Assembly (NCBI RefSeq): GCF_002289575.1
Contig: NZ_NTGA01000015.1
Location: 87,945-151,944, forward strand
DNA from: Dietzia natronolimnaea
GTDB lineage: Bacteria; Actinomycetota; Actinomycetes; Mycobacteriales; Mycobacteriaceae
DNA: 64,000 nucleotides
Direction of reading: 5' to 3'
The position numbers and the translations under genes were made by a program. Below are positions 1 to 7,723 of this stretch, piece after piece. Position 1 is the stretch's first letter. Each line of letters opens with the position of its first letter. The notes under the pieces were generated by a model. It did not search any database, was not told the origin of the DNA, and was given only the letters and a program-made list of their open reading frames with translations.

Positions 1-889
1 CGATGCCGTCGACCAGACGGTCCCCGGCGAGCCGCCCGATCAGCTGCGCGCCCTGCACGGCGATGAACCCGAACCCGGCCACCCCGGCACCGGCCACCGC
101 GACCTCCCGGAGGTAGAGGGCCGACCACGTCTGAGCGAAATCCTCGACGACCGCCGCGGACGAGGCGAGGAGGCCGAACGCCACCAGCAGGAGCAGCGTC
201 CGGCCGCCCGGGAGCCGGCGCTGTGGACTCTGGCGCTGCGGGACCGGGTCCCGCGAGACCCTGCGCTGCGGGGCCCGGCGCTCGCCGGACGACCCCGCGG
301 CGCGCAGTCGCAGGGGGTGCGCGGCCAGCGCGGCGAGCGCACAGGCGACACCTGCCGCGCTCATCTGCACCACGACCGACGCCCCGATGCCGGCGGCGAA
401 CGACCCCCCGGTGGCACCGAGGACCGCCCCGAGCGACCAGACGGCGTGAAAGCGGTTGATCAGGGAGCGACCGTGCCGCAGCTGCACGCGGATGCCGTGG
501 GCGTTCATGGCCACGTCGGTGACGGCATCGCACACCCCGAACACCAACAACAGACCCGCGAACGCCCCCACGACCGGGGAGAGCGCGAGCAGCGCGGCGG
601 CGAGCGAGGTCAGCACCATCGCGGCCACCGCCACCGCCCCGTCCGAACGCCGACGCATCAGCGCGGGGGCGAGCAGTCCCCCCACCAGGGCGCCCGCCGG
701 GAAGCACGCCATCGCCAGACCGAAACCGGCCGGCCCCAGGTCCAGCGCGGACTTGAGATCCGGCAGGCGGGGGACGATGGCCCCGAAGATCGCGCCGTTG
801 GCGACGAAGAGCAGGACCGTGGCGGCCACCGGCCCGCGCAGTCCGGTCCCGCCTCCGCGCGGGCCCAGCGGCCCTCCCGTCGCGATCAC
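1..889 (-). CDS. MFS transporter, C-terminus cut by window edge
   Basis: Read on the minus strand, this frame encodes about 296 residues of alternating hydrophobic helices and charged loops. These include a GAIFGAIVPRLPDLK start region and an MRRRSDG cytoplasmic loop after the second helix, typical of major facilitator family permeases of the YbjJ-like sugar/drug class. I chose the GTG at 889; another in-frame GTG lies about seven codons upstream and neither has a clear ribosome binding site. Roughly a quarter of a normal 400-residue protein lies beyond base 1. It is divergent from the SRPBCC gene at 967. The substrate cannot be told from sequence. Confidence 0.75.
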   Translation of the reverse strand, partial: MIATGGPLGPRGGGTGLRGPVAATVLLFVANGAIFGAIVPRLPDLKSALDLGPAGFGLAMACFPAGALVGGLLAPALMRRRSDGAVAVAAMVLTSLAAALLALSPVVGAFAGLLLVFGVCDAVTDVAMNAHGIRVQLRHGRSLINRFHAVWSLGAVLGATGGSFAAGIGASVVVQMSAAGVACALAALAAHPLRLRAAGSSGERRAPQRRVSRDPVPQRQSPQRRLPGGRTLLLLVAFGLLASSAAVVEDFAQTWSALYLREVAVAGAGVAGFGFIAVQGAQLIGRLAGDRLVDGI

Positions 890-921
890 GACCGTCAGAC
901 TACGTCGTGCACCCACGCCGG

Positions 922-927
922 TAGCGT
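922..927 (+). promoter_or_regulatory. -10 hexamer TAGCGT before the SRPBCC gene
   Basis: TAGCGT fits the actinobacterial TANNNT -10 consensus and lies 39 bases before the ATG at 967, so the transcript would have a short leader carrying the GGGAG ribosome binding site. No -35 is obvious. Confidence 0.35.
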
Positions 928-966
928 TGACGGCGGTAACGGTCGGACGGGCGGCGGGAGCGCGAC

Positions 967-1902
967 ATGTACGGGGTGACGGCAGGGATCGAGGCCACGG
1001 ACGAGAGCCGTCACGTGGTGTGCCGGGTGCCGCTTCCGGTGCCGCCGCAGGTGGTGTGGGACGCGGTCTCCACCGGCGAGGGGATCTCGTCCTGGTTCGT
1101 GCCCTGCGCGCTGGAGCCGCAGGTCGGCGGGCGCATCGTGCAGTTCGCCGATCCCGGCGCCCCCGACCCCACGACCGGTCCGGAGGCCGCCGCCGAGGCG
1201 ATGCTCACCGCGACGGTCGGTGAGATCACGGTCTTCTCGCCCCCCGCCGGTGGTGTGCCGGGGGAGTTCGCCTTCGAGGAACATCACTGGATGGGCGAGG
1301 GGATCCCGGTTCCCCCGTGGACGACCTCGTGCGAGATCGCCGACGACGGCGAGGGCGGGACCGTCCTGACACTGCGGTCCGGGTTCGCCTCGGGTGGGCA
1401 GCTCGCGGAGGAGTCGATCGACGGCAGCGTGAGCGGGTGGGCCCAGTCCCTCACCGTCCTCGCGCACCGGCTCACCCACCGACCGGGCGACGGCGTGGTG
1501 ACCGTCCACGCGGCCACCGACCCGGTCGCGTCGTCGGTTCCCGAGGTGTGGTCCCGGGTGCTCGGCCGGCTGGTCGCGCCCGCGGCCGGTACGGGTGCCC
1601 GGTCCGGCGAGGTCGCCCGGTCCGGCGAGGTCGGGGGCATCGTCGCGGCGGAGTCCGAGGCCTCCGCGGTGGTCATCCTGTCCGCACCGGTCGACGGTGT
1701 GATCGAGCTCTACGGGTTCCCCGCCGGGGACACGCCCGAGGACGCGACGAGCAGCGCCGCCGTCGCCGTCCGCGTGTACGAGTACGTGGAGGCCCCGGGC
1801 GGCTCCGGCGACCCGCTGGGCGCCGCCGCGGTCGACGGGGTCGAGCCCACCTGGGACGCCGACCGCTGGCGTGGGTGGCTCGAGGGCCTGGTCTCGGACT
1901 GA
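967..1902 (+). CDS. SRPBCC/AHSA1-domain protein
   Basis: This 311-residue protein opens with the START-like ligand-binding fold of the AHSA1 (activator of Hsp90 ATPase homologue) family: a PLPVPPQVVWDAVSTGEGISSW segment, split here around the conserved V-W-x-A-x-(S/T) pattern, then VGG and W-rich strands. The N-terminal domain covers about residues 15-165. The rest (about 175-311) looks like a second, diverged copy or a linker with a final W-x-x-W. A GGGAG motif sits 8 bases before the ATG. Family members bind hydrophobic ligands or act as polyketide cyclase-like proteins; the ligand here is unknown. A second SRPBCC gene lies at 11922. Confidence 0.7.
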   Translation: MYGVTAGIEATDESRHVVCRVPLPVPPQVVWDAVSTGEGISSWFVPCALEPQVGGRIVQFADPGAPDPTTGPEAAAEAMLTATVGEITVFSPPAGGVPGEFAFEEHHWMGEGIPVPPWTTSCEIADDGEGGTVLTLRSGFASGGQLAEESIDGSVSGWAQSLTVLAHRLTHRPGDGVVTVHAATDPVASSVPEVWSRVLGRLVAPAAGTGARSGEVARSGEVGGIVAAESEASAVVILSAPVDGVIELYGFPAGDTPEDATSSAAVAVRVYEYVEAPGGSGDPLGAAAVDGVEPTWDADRWRGWLEGLVSD

Positions 1903-1970
1903 CCCCCGGCGGCGGGCGGTCGGCGACGAAACATCGACGTCCGGTGCGACGATGTCCACCGAGACGGCAG

Positions 1971-1976
1971 TACTGT
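1971..1976 (+). promoter_or_regulatory. candidate -10 TACTGT of the fabH gene
   Basis: TACTGT matches TANNNT and lies 93 bases before the ATG at 2070, leaving a leader with the GAGGAG ribosome binding site. The -35 element is not clear. Confidence 0.35.
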
Positions 1977-2069
1977 AGCGGAAGCACCAGCCGTGCGACC
2001 GGCACGTACTGAACGCGGCCCGGACCGCACACCGCATGAACCGCACACCGACGAGGAGCACCAGCTGCA

Positions 2070-3137
2070 ATGGCGGATTCCAACGACACCGTGACCATCG
2101 CGACCAGCGAGGGCGCGTCCGGCACCACTCTCCTGGGCATCGGCGCCTACCGTCCACGTCGCGTGGTGAGCAACGAGGAGATCTGCGAGACGATCGACTC
2201 GAGCTCGGAGTGGATCTACGAGCGGTCGGGAATCCTCAACCGTCGTGTCGCGGGACCGGATGAGAGCATCGTCTCCATGTCCAGCGAGGCCGCGAGGAAG
2301 GCCCTGGCCTCGTCCGGAATCGATCCCGAGCTCATCGACGCGGTGATCGTGTGCACCTCCACCAACTGGACCCAGGTCCCGCACGCGGCCCCGCAGGTGG
2401 CCACCGACCTCGGGCGGAACGGGATCGCCGCGTTCGACCTCACCGCCGGCTGCGCCGGGTTCGGCTACGGCCTCGCCGTGGCCACCACCATGATCCGGGG
2501 CGGCGGCGCCCGGTACGTCGTGGTGGTGGGCGTGGAGAAGATGACCGACGGCATCGACTTCTCCGACCGCAACACGGCTTTCATCTTCGGTGACGGCGCC
2601 GGCGCAGTGGTGGTGGGCCCCTCGGAGGTCAACGACGTCAGCCCGGTGATCTGGGGGTCCGACGGAGCGCAGGGCAGCGCCATCCGCCAGACCAAGGATT
2701 TCAAGCAGTACGTCGACGAGGTCGACGCCTCCGCCGCCGCCGCGCGCGAGGAGGCCGTGCTCCAGCCCTACCTGGTCATGGACGGGTCCAAGGTCTTCCG
2801 CTGGGCCGCGGTCCAGGTGTCCAAGGTGTGTGCACAGACGTTGGAGGCGGCGGGGGTGACGGCCGAGCAGATCCAGGCGTTCATCCCCCACCAGGCCAAC
2901 GGCCGCATCAACTCGGCCATGGCCAAGCACCTCGGGCTGCCGGACTCGGTGGCGATCGCCAACGACATCGAGCAGACCGGTAACACCTCGGCCGCCTCCA
3001 TCCCGTTGGCCATGGAGGCCATGCTCCGCGACGGAGAGGCCGAGCCGGGTCAGATCGCGTTGTGCATCGGCTTCGGGGCGGGACTGTCCTACGCGGGGCA
3101 GGTCGTGCGGCTGCCCGCCAAGCCGCCCGTCGACTGA
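2070..3137 (+). CDS. fabH: 3-oxoacyl-ACP synthase III (FabH family)
   Basis: This 355-residue thiolase-fold enzyme would condense an acyl-CoA starter with malonyl-ACP. The KAS III triad is visible: Cys128 in LTAGCAGFGYG, His274 in FIPHQANGR and Asn305 in EQTGNTSAASIP. The C-terminal CIGFGAGLSYAGQV glycine-rich stretch is also typical. GAGGAG lies about 12 bases before the ATG. No other FAS II gene is adjacent, so it may prime a specialised acyl chain rather than bulk fatty acid synthesis. It could also belong to a FabH-like group outside fatty acid synthesis. Its stop-codon context is duplicated just downstream. Confidence 0.88.
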   Translation: MADSNDTVTIATSEGASGTTLLGIGAYRPRRVVSNEEICETIDSSSEWIYERSGILNRRVAGPDESIVSMSSEAARKALASSGIDPELIDAVIVCTSTNWTQVPHAAPQVATDLGRNGIAAFDLTAGCAGFGYGLAVATTMIRGGGARYVVVVGVEKMTDGIDFSDRNTAFIFGDGAGAVVVGPSEVNDVSPVIWGSDGAQGSAIRQTKDFKQYVDEVDASAAAAREEAVLQPYLVMDGSKVFRWAAVQVSKVCAQTLEAAGVTAEQIQAFIPHQANGRINSAMAKHLGLPDSVAIANDIEQTGNTSAASIPLAMEAMLRDGEAEPGQIALCIGFGAGLSYAGQVVRLPAKPPVD

Positions 3138-3161
3138 CGCCACACGCCCGTCGACTGACGC
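3124..3161 (+). repeat. 17-bp duplication of the fabH stop context
   Basis: CGCCCGTCGACTGACGC occurs at 3124-3140, spanning the fabH stop codon TGA (3135-3137), and again at 3145-3161. The spacer between copies is 4 bases. The second copy is non-coding. Confidence 0.9.
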
Positions 3162-3164
3162 TCC

Positions 3165-3200
3165 ACGGCCCCGGCCCGGCGGAACCGGGGCTGTGTTCCC
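3165..3200 (+). terminator. probable fabH terminator
   Basis: ACGGCCCCGG (3165-3174) pairs with CCGGGGCTGT (3185-3194) with one G-T wobble and a 10-base loop, followed by GTTCCCC. It lies after fabH and before the SGNH hydrolase gene. Confidence 0.6.
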
Positions 3201-3235
3201 CTCTCATGGACAGGTGTTCATGAGAGAGTGATCCC

Positions 3236-4324
3236 ATGCACACCTCACGCCTCCGTCGCAGCGCGGGGCCGGCGTTCGCCGGCGCCGTGGTGGCCTGCGC
3301 CTCCGCCCTCCTGGCGTCTCTCGTCTCCCCTGCCGTGGCCGCGTCGACGCCGGCGATTCCCGTCGCGCCGCCGCCCACCGGCTCCACGATCGAGCAGGCC
3401 GGCGGATCAGCCCAGACGCTGGGCCACAACGTCGCGGGTCAGCTCAGCGGCGCCGGCCTCGGCCCGTCCGTCTATGCCGGGACCGGCGGGGGTCCGGCGC
3501 GCTACGTGGCGCTGGGTGACTCGTATGCCGCGGTCGGCAGGGTTGCGCCGGGGTCCTGGGGCGCCGGCCCCGTGGCGTGCGTGCGCACCGACGACGCCTA
3601 CCCCGCGGTCGTGGCCCGCGAGCTCGGTGTGGGGACGTTCATCAACGCCAGCTGCGGCGGGGCCACCGCGGACGACCTCTGGGAGCCGGCGCGTCACGGG
3701 GCGCCGCCCCAGCTCGACGCCCTGGACGCGCAGACCGACCTGGTCACCCTGACCATCGGCGGCAACGACGTGGGGTTCGCCGCGGTGATCGTGGCCTGTG
3801 CCCTCCGACCCAACACCGCCCCCGAACTCCTGCCCGTGGTGGACTCGATCACCTCGGGGCTCGCCGAGGGATTCGACGCCACCGCCGGGTGCTCCGATGT
3901 GATCGACCGCCAGGCCACCCGCGCCCTCGAGGAGCTCGACACGCGGATGGACTCGGTGTACGCCGAGATCGCCCGGCGCTCACCCGCCGCCCGCGTGGTG
4001 ACCGTGGGGTACCTCTCCGCGGTCCCGGACGACCAGACCCTGCTCTCCTCCCCCGACTGCGCCCCGTTCATCGAGATCTCCGACGCCGAACGGGACAAGG
4101 TCCGCGGGTTTCAGCAGGGCATCAACCGGGTGGTTCGCGACGCGGCCCTGCGGAACGGCGCGACTGTCGTGATCCCCGACGAGCCCGGTCACTCGATGTG
4201 CACGTCCCCGGACACCCGCTGGGTCGACTTCACCGGCCTGCAGACCGCGTCCGTGCCCGTCCATCCCACGTCCGCCGGGCACGCACACGTGGCCGGTCGC
4301 GTGGTGTCCGCGCTCTCGGGGTAG
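3236..4324 (+). CDS. secreted SGNH/GDSL hydrolase
   Basis: This 362-residue protein has a Sec signal peptide: basic MHTSRLRRS, a hydrophobic core to about residue 34, and cleavage near AVAAS. It also has the SGNH blocks of the Streptomyces scabies esterase type: GDSY with catalytic Ser96, the oxyanion Gly in ASCGG, GGNDVGF with Asn177, and VHPTSAGH near the C-terminus with the catalytic His (about 343). Paired cysteines suggest disulphides outside the membrane. It should act on ester-linked lipids in or outside the envelope; mycobacterial relatives are lipases or phospholipases. It has its own promoter region after the fabH terminator. Confidence 0.85.
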   Translation: MHTSRLRRSAGPAFAGAVVACASALLASLVSPAVAASTPAIPVAPPPTGSTIEQAGGSAQTLGHNVAGQLSGAGLGPSVYAGTGGGPARYVALGDSYAAVGRVAPGSWGAGPVACVRTDDAYPAVVARELGVGTFINASCGGATADDLWEPARHGAPPQLDALDAQTDLVTLTIGGNDVGFAAVIVACALRPNTAPELLPVVDSITSGLAEGFDATAGCSDVIDRQATRALEELDTRMDSVYAEIARRSPAARVVTVGYLSAVPDDQTLLSSPDCAPFIEISDAERDKVRGFQQGINRVVRDAALRNGATVVIPDEPGHSMCTSPDTRWVDFTGLQTASVPVHPTSAGHAHVAGRVVSALSG

Positions 4325-4472
4325 CGACGACGCCGGCTGGTGAGAGCAGGACGCGGAGTAGAAGTTGCTTAGTTGTCAACGACGCGGTCGACGCCGCCGC
4401 CCCCCGCGATGAACTCCTGCGTGAGCTGATGCTCGCGCGAGGGTTCATCGCCGGGGGCGGCTGCGTGTCACC

Positions 4473-5744
4473 TCATCCCTCGAACAGCCCCTGACCGACG
4501 TACCCGCCCTCCGGTGCGCCGGGCGGGAGGGCGAAGACCGCGGACCCGATCGGGACGGTCCACGTGTTGAGCGCGTCCTGCTCGGCGAGCCGCTGCTGGA
4601 CGGGAATGTAGGTGCGCACCGGGTCGGCCTGGTACGCGGTGAAGATCAGACCGCTGTTGCTGATCTTCCCCGGCTCCGGCGGGTCGTCGAAGTTGTACGG
4701 CCGCCGGAGCATGGCCTCCCCTCGGTGGCGCTGCCGGGCCCGGGCCATGTGCGACTCGGGCGGGATGACCGGCAGGCCCACGTCGTCGACGGCGTCGAAG
4801 TCGGCGGGGTCGTGCTCGTGGGTCCCGGTGAGCGGCGCACCGGTGTCGATCCGTCGGCCCACGCTCAGCTCACGGGAGGTGCGGTCGATCTCCTCCCAGG
4901 TGTCCATGGTCATGCGGATGCGGCGCAGGACGAGCGAGGAGCCGCCCCGCATCCACCGCTGGACCTGCCCGTCCGCGGACCTTCCGTCGGAGAACACGAC
5001 CTGGTCGTAGTCCACGTCGTCGGGCCTCGGGTTCTCGGTGCCGTCGATCTGCCCGAACAGGTTCCGCTGTGTGCGACCGGTCGGGTCGGTGCCCACGGCC
5101 TTGCGGAACCCTCGCTGGGCCCATTTCTGCTCGGCCACGCCGCGCACGCCGGAGGCGAGGGTCCGGGCCGCGTGGGAGACGACCAGCGGGTCGTCGGCGC
5201 AGATCTGGAGTAGCAGATCCCCTCCCGACCACCTGTCCTCGAGCTGATCGATCTGCGGGAACGCCGGCAGCTGCCGCAACCACGCCGGACGCCGCTCGGG
5301 CATCCTCACCGCGTCGAACAACCCGGGCCCCAGCCCGATCGTGACCGTCAGCCTCGCCGGGTCCCGGGCCAGTTCGGGCTGGAGATCGGCCAGACCGCCG
5401 CGGCCTGAGGTGAGCCGGGCGGCGTCCTGCGACCAGGCCCGCAGGACACCCTGGATCTCGCCGCGGGTGGCCCCCGTCGCGAGGTCGAACCCGATAAACG
5501 CCCCGTGGGCTTGCGGAGGTGTGGTGATGCCGGCCTGGTGGGGTCCGTGGAAGGGCTCGGTGGCGGCGCCCACGACCCGTGAGTCCGCGACGGTCCTCCA
5601 GTCGGGTGCGGCCCCGTCGTCGTCGAGGATGCCCCGCCCCGCGTACCCGGCGGCGCCACCGAGCAGACCACCACCCACCACGGCTCCCGCGCCGCGGGTG
5701 AGGACCGACCGCCGCGACAGGGGGCGGGGGGCCCGGTCAGCCAT
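4473..5744 (-). CDS. Tat-exported DyP-type haem peroxidase
   Basis: This 423-residue dye-decolourising peroxidase is of the EfeB/DtpA class. Twin arginines at 11-12 (LSRRSVLTRG) followed by a Gly/Ala-rich hydrophobic stretch form a Tat signal, so it folds with haem in the cytoplasm and is then exported. The family GxxDG motif is present (FGQIDGTENPR, Asp234), and His332 in PESHMARA is the expected proximal haem ligand. The start ATG overlaps the stop of the upstream PCu(A)C gene by 8 bases, which implies translational coupling. EfeU/EfeO iron-uptake partners are absent. The pairing with a copper chaperone resembles the Streptomyces DtpA-ECuC operon more than an iron-uptake operon. Confidence 0.9.
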   Translation of the reverse strand: MADRAPRPLSRRSVLTRGAGAVVGGGLLGGAAGYAGRGILDDDGAAPDWRTVADSRVVGAATEPFHGPHQAGITTPPQAHGAFIGFDLATGATRGEIQGVLRAWSQDAARLTSGRGGLADLQPELARDPARLTVTIGLGPGLFDAVRMPERRPAWLRQLPAFPQIDQLEDRWSGGDLLLQICADDPLVVSHAARTLASGVRGVAEQKWAQRGFRKAVGTDPTGRTQRNLFGQIDGTENPRPDDVDYDQVVFSDGRSADGQVQRWMRGGSSLVLRRIRMTMDTWEEIDRTSRELSVGRRIDTGAPLTGTHEHDPADFDAVDDVGLPVIPPESHMARARQRHRGEAMLRRPYNFDDPPEPGKISNSGLIFTAYQADPVRTYIPVQQRLAEQDALNTWTVPIGSAVFALPPGAPEGGYVGQGLFEG

Positions 5745-6339
5745 CGTGGTTCATGCCCCCGTGGTCCATGCCCCCGTGGTCCATGCCGCCGTGGTCGCCC
5801 CCGACGTACTCTTCCTCGCCGCCGCGGAAATCGCGCGCGGAGACGGTGACCTCCTGCTCGGTGCCCCCCTCCCGGGCGCCGCCGGCGAACTGCAGGGTCA
5901 GTGCGATCTGCTGGCCGGTGGTGATGGGCTGGTCCAGGTCCATCAGCATGATGTGGTCACCGCCGGGCTCGAGGATCAGCTCGCCGCCGGCCGGGATGAC
6001 GAAGCCGTCCTCCTTCTCCTGCATCATCATCCCGCTTCCGCCGGGGACGGTCTCGTGCAGTTCGGTGCGACCACCGAGCCCGCTGGAGACCCCGGTCAGG
6101 TGGAGGTCGACGTCGCCGGGGTTGCGGAGGGTGCCGAAGACACCGGACATGTCGGTGTCCGTGGCCTTGACCCAGCCGTCGTCCAGTGTCACGACGCCCG
6201 CGGCCTCGGCGCCGGACGTCTGGTCGGCGGCGACAGAGGTCTGGGCGGGGTCGTCGGAGGCGCAGGCCGCCGTGGTCAGGGCGAGGGTCAGTGCGGTGGC
6301 CGCGGCGAAGGCGGCACGGGTGTAGGTGCGAGTACGCAT
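5737..6339 (-). CDS. PCu(A)C-family copper chaperone lipoprotein
   Basis: This 200-residue lipoprotein has a hydrophobic signal ending in LTTAAC (lipid-modified Cys26), then one PCu(A)C (DUF461) domain. The Cu(I) ligands follow the family H-M-H-M pattern: His95, the Met104-106 cluster, His129 and Met131 (GGDHIMLMD). The tail repeats DHGGM three times, giving an extra His/Met metal-binding stretch. I chose the ATG at 6339, with AAGGAC upstream; the longer frame to 6444 adds 35 residues without signal-peptide character. It overlaps the DyP gene by 8 bases. The likely role is delivery of copper outside the membrane, to cytochrome oxidase or another cuproenzyme. Confidence 0.9.
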   Translation of the reverse strand: MRTRTYTRAAFAAATALTLALTTAACASDDPAQTSVAADQTSGAEAAGVVTLDDGWVKATDTDMSGVFGTLRNPGDVDLHLTGVSSGLGGRTELHETVPGGSGMMMQEKEDGFVIPAGGELILEPGGDHIMLMDLDQPITTGQQIALTLQFAGGAREGGTEQEVTVSARDFRGGEEEYVGGDHGGMDHGGMDHGGMNHDG

Positions 6340-6412
6340 GGGTGGTCCAGTCCTTGAGGTGGTGTGTGAGGCCGCCCGGCGGCGAGAACGCGCACCGGTG
6401 CGGATGATGGGG

Positions 6413-7054
6413 TCACACAGCCACGGGCGGTGCCCGGGTGCCACCGCCGGTCAGGAGGAACCGGTGGAGCGGGGTGTCGGCGTCGTAGGAGCAGACGAGC
6501 GGGGCGACGACGACGAGGTGCGCGGCCACCCGGAGCGGCGTCACCCGGGCCGCAACCCAGGCCAGGGTCCCGGACAGGATCGCCACGAGGGCGAGAGTCA
6601 CGGCGATGGCGGCGACGTGGGCGCCGAGCATCCCCGGGGTCAGCAGCGCCGCCGGACCGAGGGAGAGACCGGTTCCCGCCCCGTCCATCGCGGCGCGGAC
6701 GAGGGTGGGGTCGGTCATGTGGTGGCCGAGAGCCGCGTGTGAGGCGCCCGGGCTGCCCGAGTGGGTGTGCCCGGAGGCCAGGAGGAGGTGCACGACCCCT
6801 TGCCCCGCGATCAGACCGGCCGCGGTGACCGGGATCGGGGACCGCTGCCGGGCGACGGCAGCGGTGGCCGCCCCCACCCCCGCGCTCGCTGCGGCGATCA
6901 GCAGGATCTGCCCGGGGCTCGGCGCCACCGCGCCCGTACCGGCGGCCAGACCGTGAGCCGCGATGCCGAACACCGCGCTGACCAACGCCACCACCATGCC
7001 GACAGCCGCGGTCACCACGGGTGGGACCTCGGTTCGCACTCGGTCGGCGGGCAC
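6413..7054 (-). CDS. His-rich multi-pass membrane protein
   Basis: This 213-residue protein has about five hydrophobic helices and a central histidine-rich loop (SGHTHSGS...SHAALGHH), which suggests metal contact on the outer face. It lies between the Nudix gene and the copper-chaperone lipoprotein on the same strand, 73 bases before the latter, so a role in copper handling is inferred from position only. The start is GTG at 7054. There is no ribosome binding site, but TAGAAT lies 6 bases upstream, as in a leaderless mRNA. I do not recognise a named family. Confidence 0.7.
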   Translation of the reverse strand: MPADRVRTEVPPVVTAAVGMVVALVSAVFGIAAHGLAAGTGAVAPSPGQILLIAAASAGVGAATAAVARQRSPIPVTAAGLIAGQGVVHLLLASGHTHSGSPGASHAALGHHMTDPTLVRAAMDGAGTGLSLGPAALLTPGMLGAHVAAIAVTLALVAILSGTLAWVAARVTPLRVAAHLVVVAPLVCSYDADTPLHRFLLTGGGTRAPPVAV

Positions 7055-7060
7055 GATCCG

Positions 7061-7066
7061 ATTCTA
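7061..7066 (-). promoter_or_regulatory. leaderless -10 TAGAAT overlapping the Nudix stop codon
   Basis: On the minus strand TAGAAT ends 6 bases before the GTG at 7054. Its TAG is also the stop codon of the upstream Nudix gene (7064-7066). The membrane-protein gene could therefore be transcribed separately as a leaderless mRNA. Confidence 0.5.
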
Positions 7067-7606
7067 ATGGGACCCCGTGGCCCGGCTGGACTCGGTGGCC
7101 GGGCTGGACTCGGTGGCCGGGCTGGACTCGGTGGCGAGCTCGATTCGCGCGCGTTCCTCGTCCGCGAGTCCCGCCTCGAGCCGGGCGAGCATGTGGGGAC
7201 GCATCTCGGGCAGGTCATCCACCGCGAACCAGCGGACGTCGGTGTTCTCGCCGTCGGCCGGGCGGGGGTCACCGTCGAGGTAGGTGCAGGCGAAGGTGTG
7301 GTCGATGTACTGTGCGCGGTCGCCGTTGGCGTAGGTGACCATCCTGGAGACGCCGAGGGACGCGACGCGATCCACGCGGATGCGGACGTCGGCCTCTTCC
7401 CGTGCCTCGCGGACGGCGGTCTCGGCGGGGTGCTCGCCCGGGTCGACGATGCCGGTCACCGGGGTCCACCAGCCGTTGTCGGCCCGTCGCACGAGCAGGA
7501 CGCGCGCGTCGTCGGGGTCACGGATGACGGCGGTGGCGCCGGCCAGCCAGAGGGGCGCGGTGCCCACGTGGCGGCGTAGTTCCAGGACGAAGTCGGGGAC
7601 GGACAT
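7064..7606 (-). CDS. Nudix hydrolase
   Basis: This 180-residue protein has the Nudix box G-x5-E-x7-REUxEE-x-G/AU as GEHPAETAVREAREEADV (about residues 56-73), which binds Mg2+ and cleaves nucleoside diphosphate-linked substrates. An N-terminal FVLELRRHVG segment and a W-rich NGWWTPVTGI strand precede it, as in the ADP-ribose/NTP pyrophosphatase-like group. The C-terminal tail is a low-complexity repeat of ATESSP (three near-identical copies) from an 18-bp tandem repeat, and it is probably not part of the enzyme fold. TACCCT lies 7 bases before the ATG, suggesting a leaderless start. The substrate is not predictable. Confidence 0.85.
   Translation of the reverse strand: MSVPDFVLELRRHVGTAPLWLAGATAVIRDPDDARVLLVRRADNGWWTPVTGIVDPGEHPAETAVREAREEADVRIRVDRVASLGVSRMVTYANGDRAQYIDHTFACTYLDGDPRPADGENTDVRWFAVDDLPEMRPHMLARLEAGLADEERARIELATESSPATESSPATESSRATGSH
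7080..7135 (-). repeat. 18-bp tandem repeat at the Nudix C-terminus
   Basis: An 18-bp unit (GGCCGGGCTGGACTCGGT on the plus strand) is repeated about three times in frame and encodes repeated ATESSP residues at the end of the Nudix protein. Copy number could vary without breaking the frame. Confidence 0.85.
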
Positions 7607-7613
7607 GGCTCTG

Positions 7614-7619
7614 AGGGTA
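7614..7619 (-). promoter_or_regulatory. leaderless -10 TACCCT of the Nudix gene
   Basis: Minus-strand TACCCT lies 7 bases before the ATG at 7606, with no Shine-Dalgarno sequence between. Confidence 0.5.
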
Positions 7620-7639
7620 TCCAGGTCCGGAGAATGCAG

Positions 7640-7673
7640 CGATCCCCGCCGACCGTGTGGTCGGCGGGGATCG
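7640..7673 (-). terminator. strong hairpin terminator after the SL-repeat gene
   Basis: CGATCCCCGCCGACC (7640-7654) and GGTCGGCGGGGATCG (7659-7673) form a perfect 15-bp stem with a 4-base loop. It lies downstream of the repeat-protein gene, which reads leftward and ends at 7724, and upstream of the Nudix promoter. Confidence 0.8.
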
Positions 7674-7723
7674 GTGGTGTACTACCCGGACGCTGACTCG
7701 GTCAGCGTCGAGGGGTCAGAACC

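Noticed and set aside
4473..5744. EfeUOB iron-uptake operon
   Set aside because: The peroxidase resembles EfeB, but EfeU and EfeO are absent and the coupled gene is a copper chaperone.
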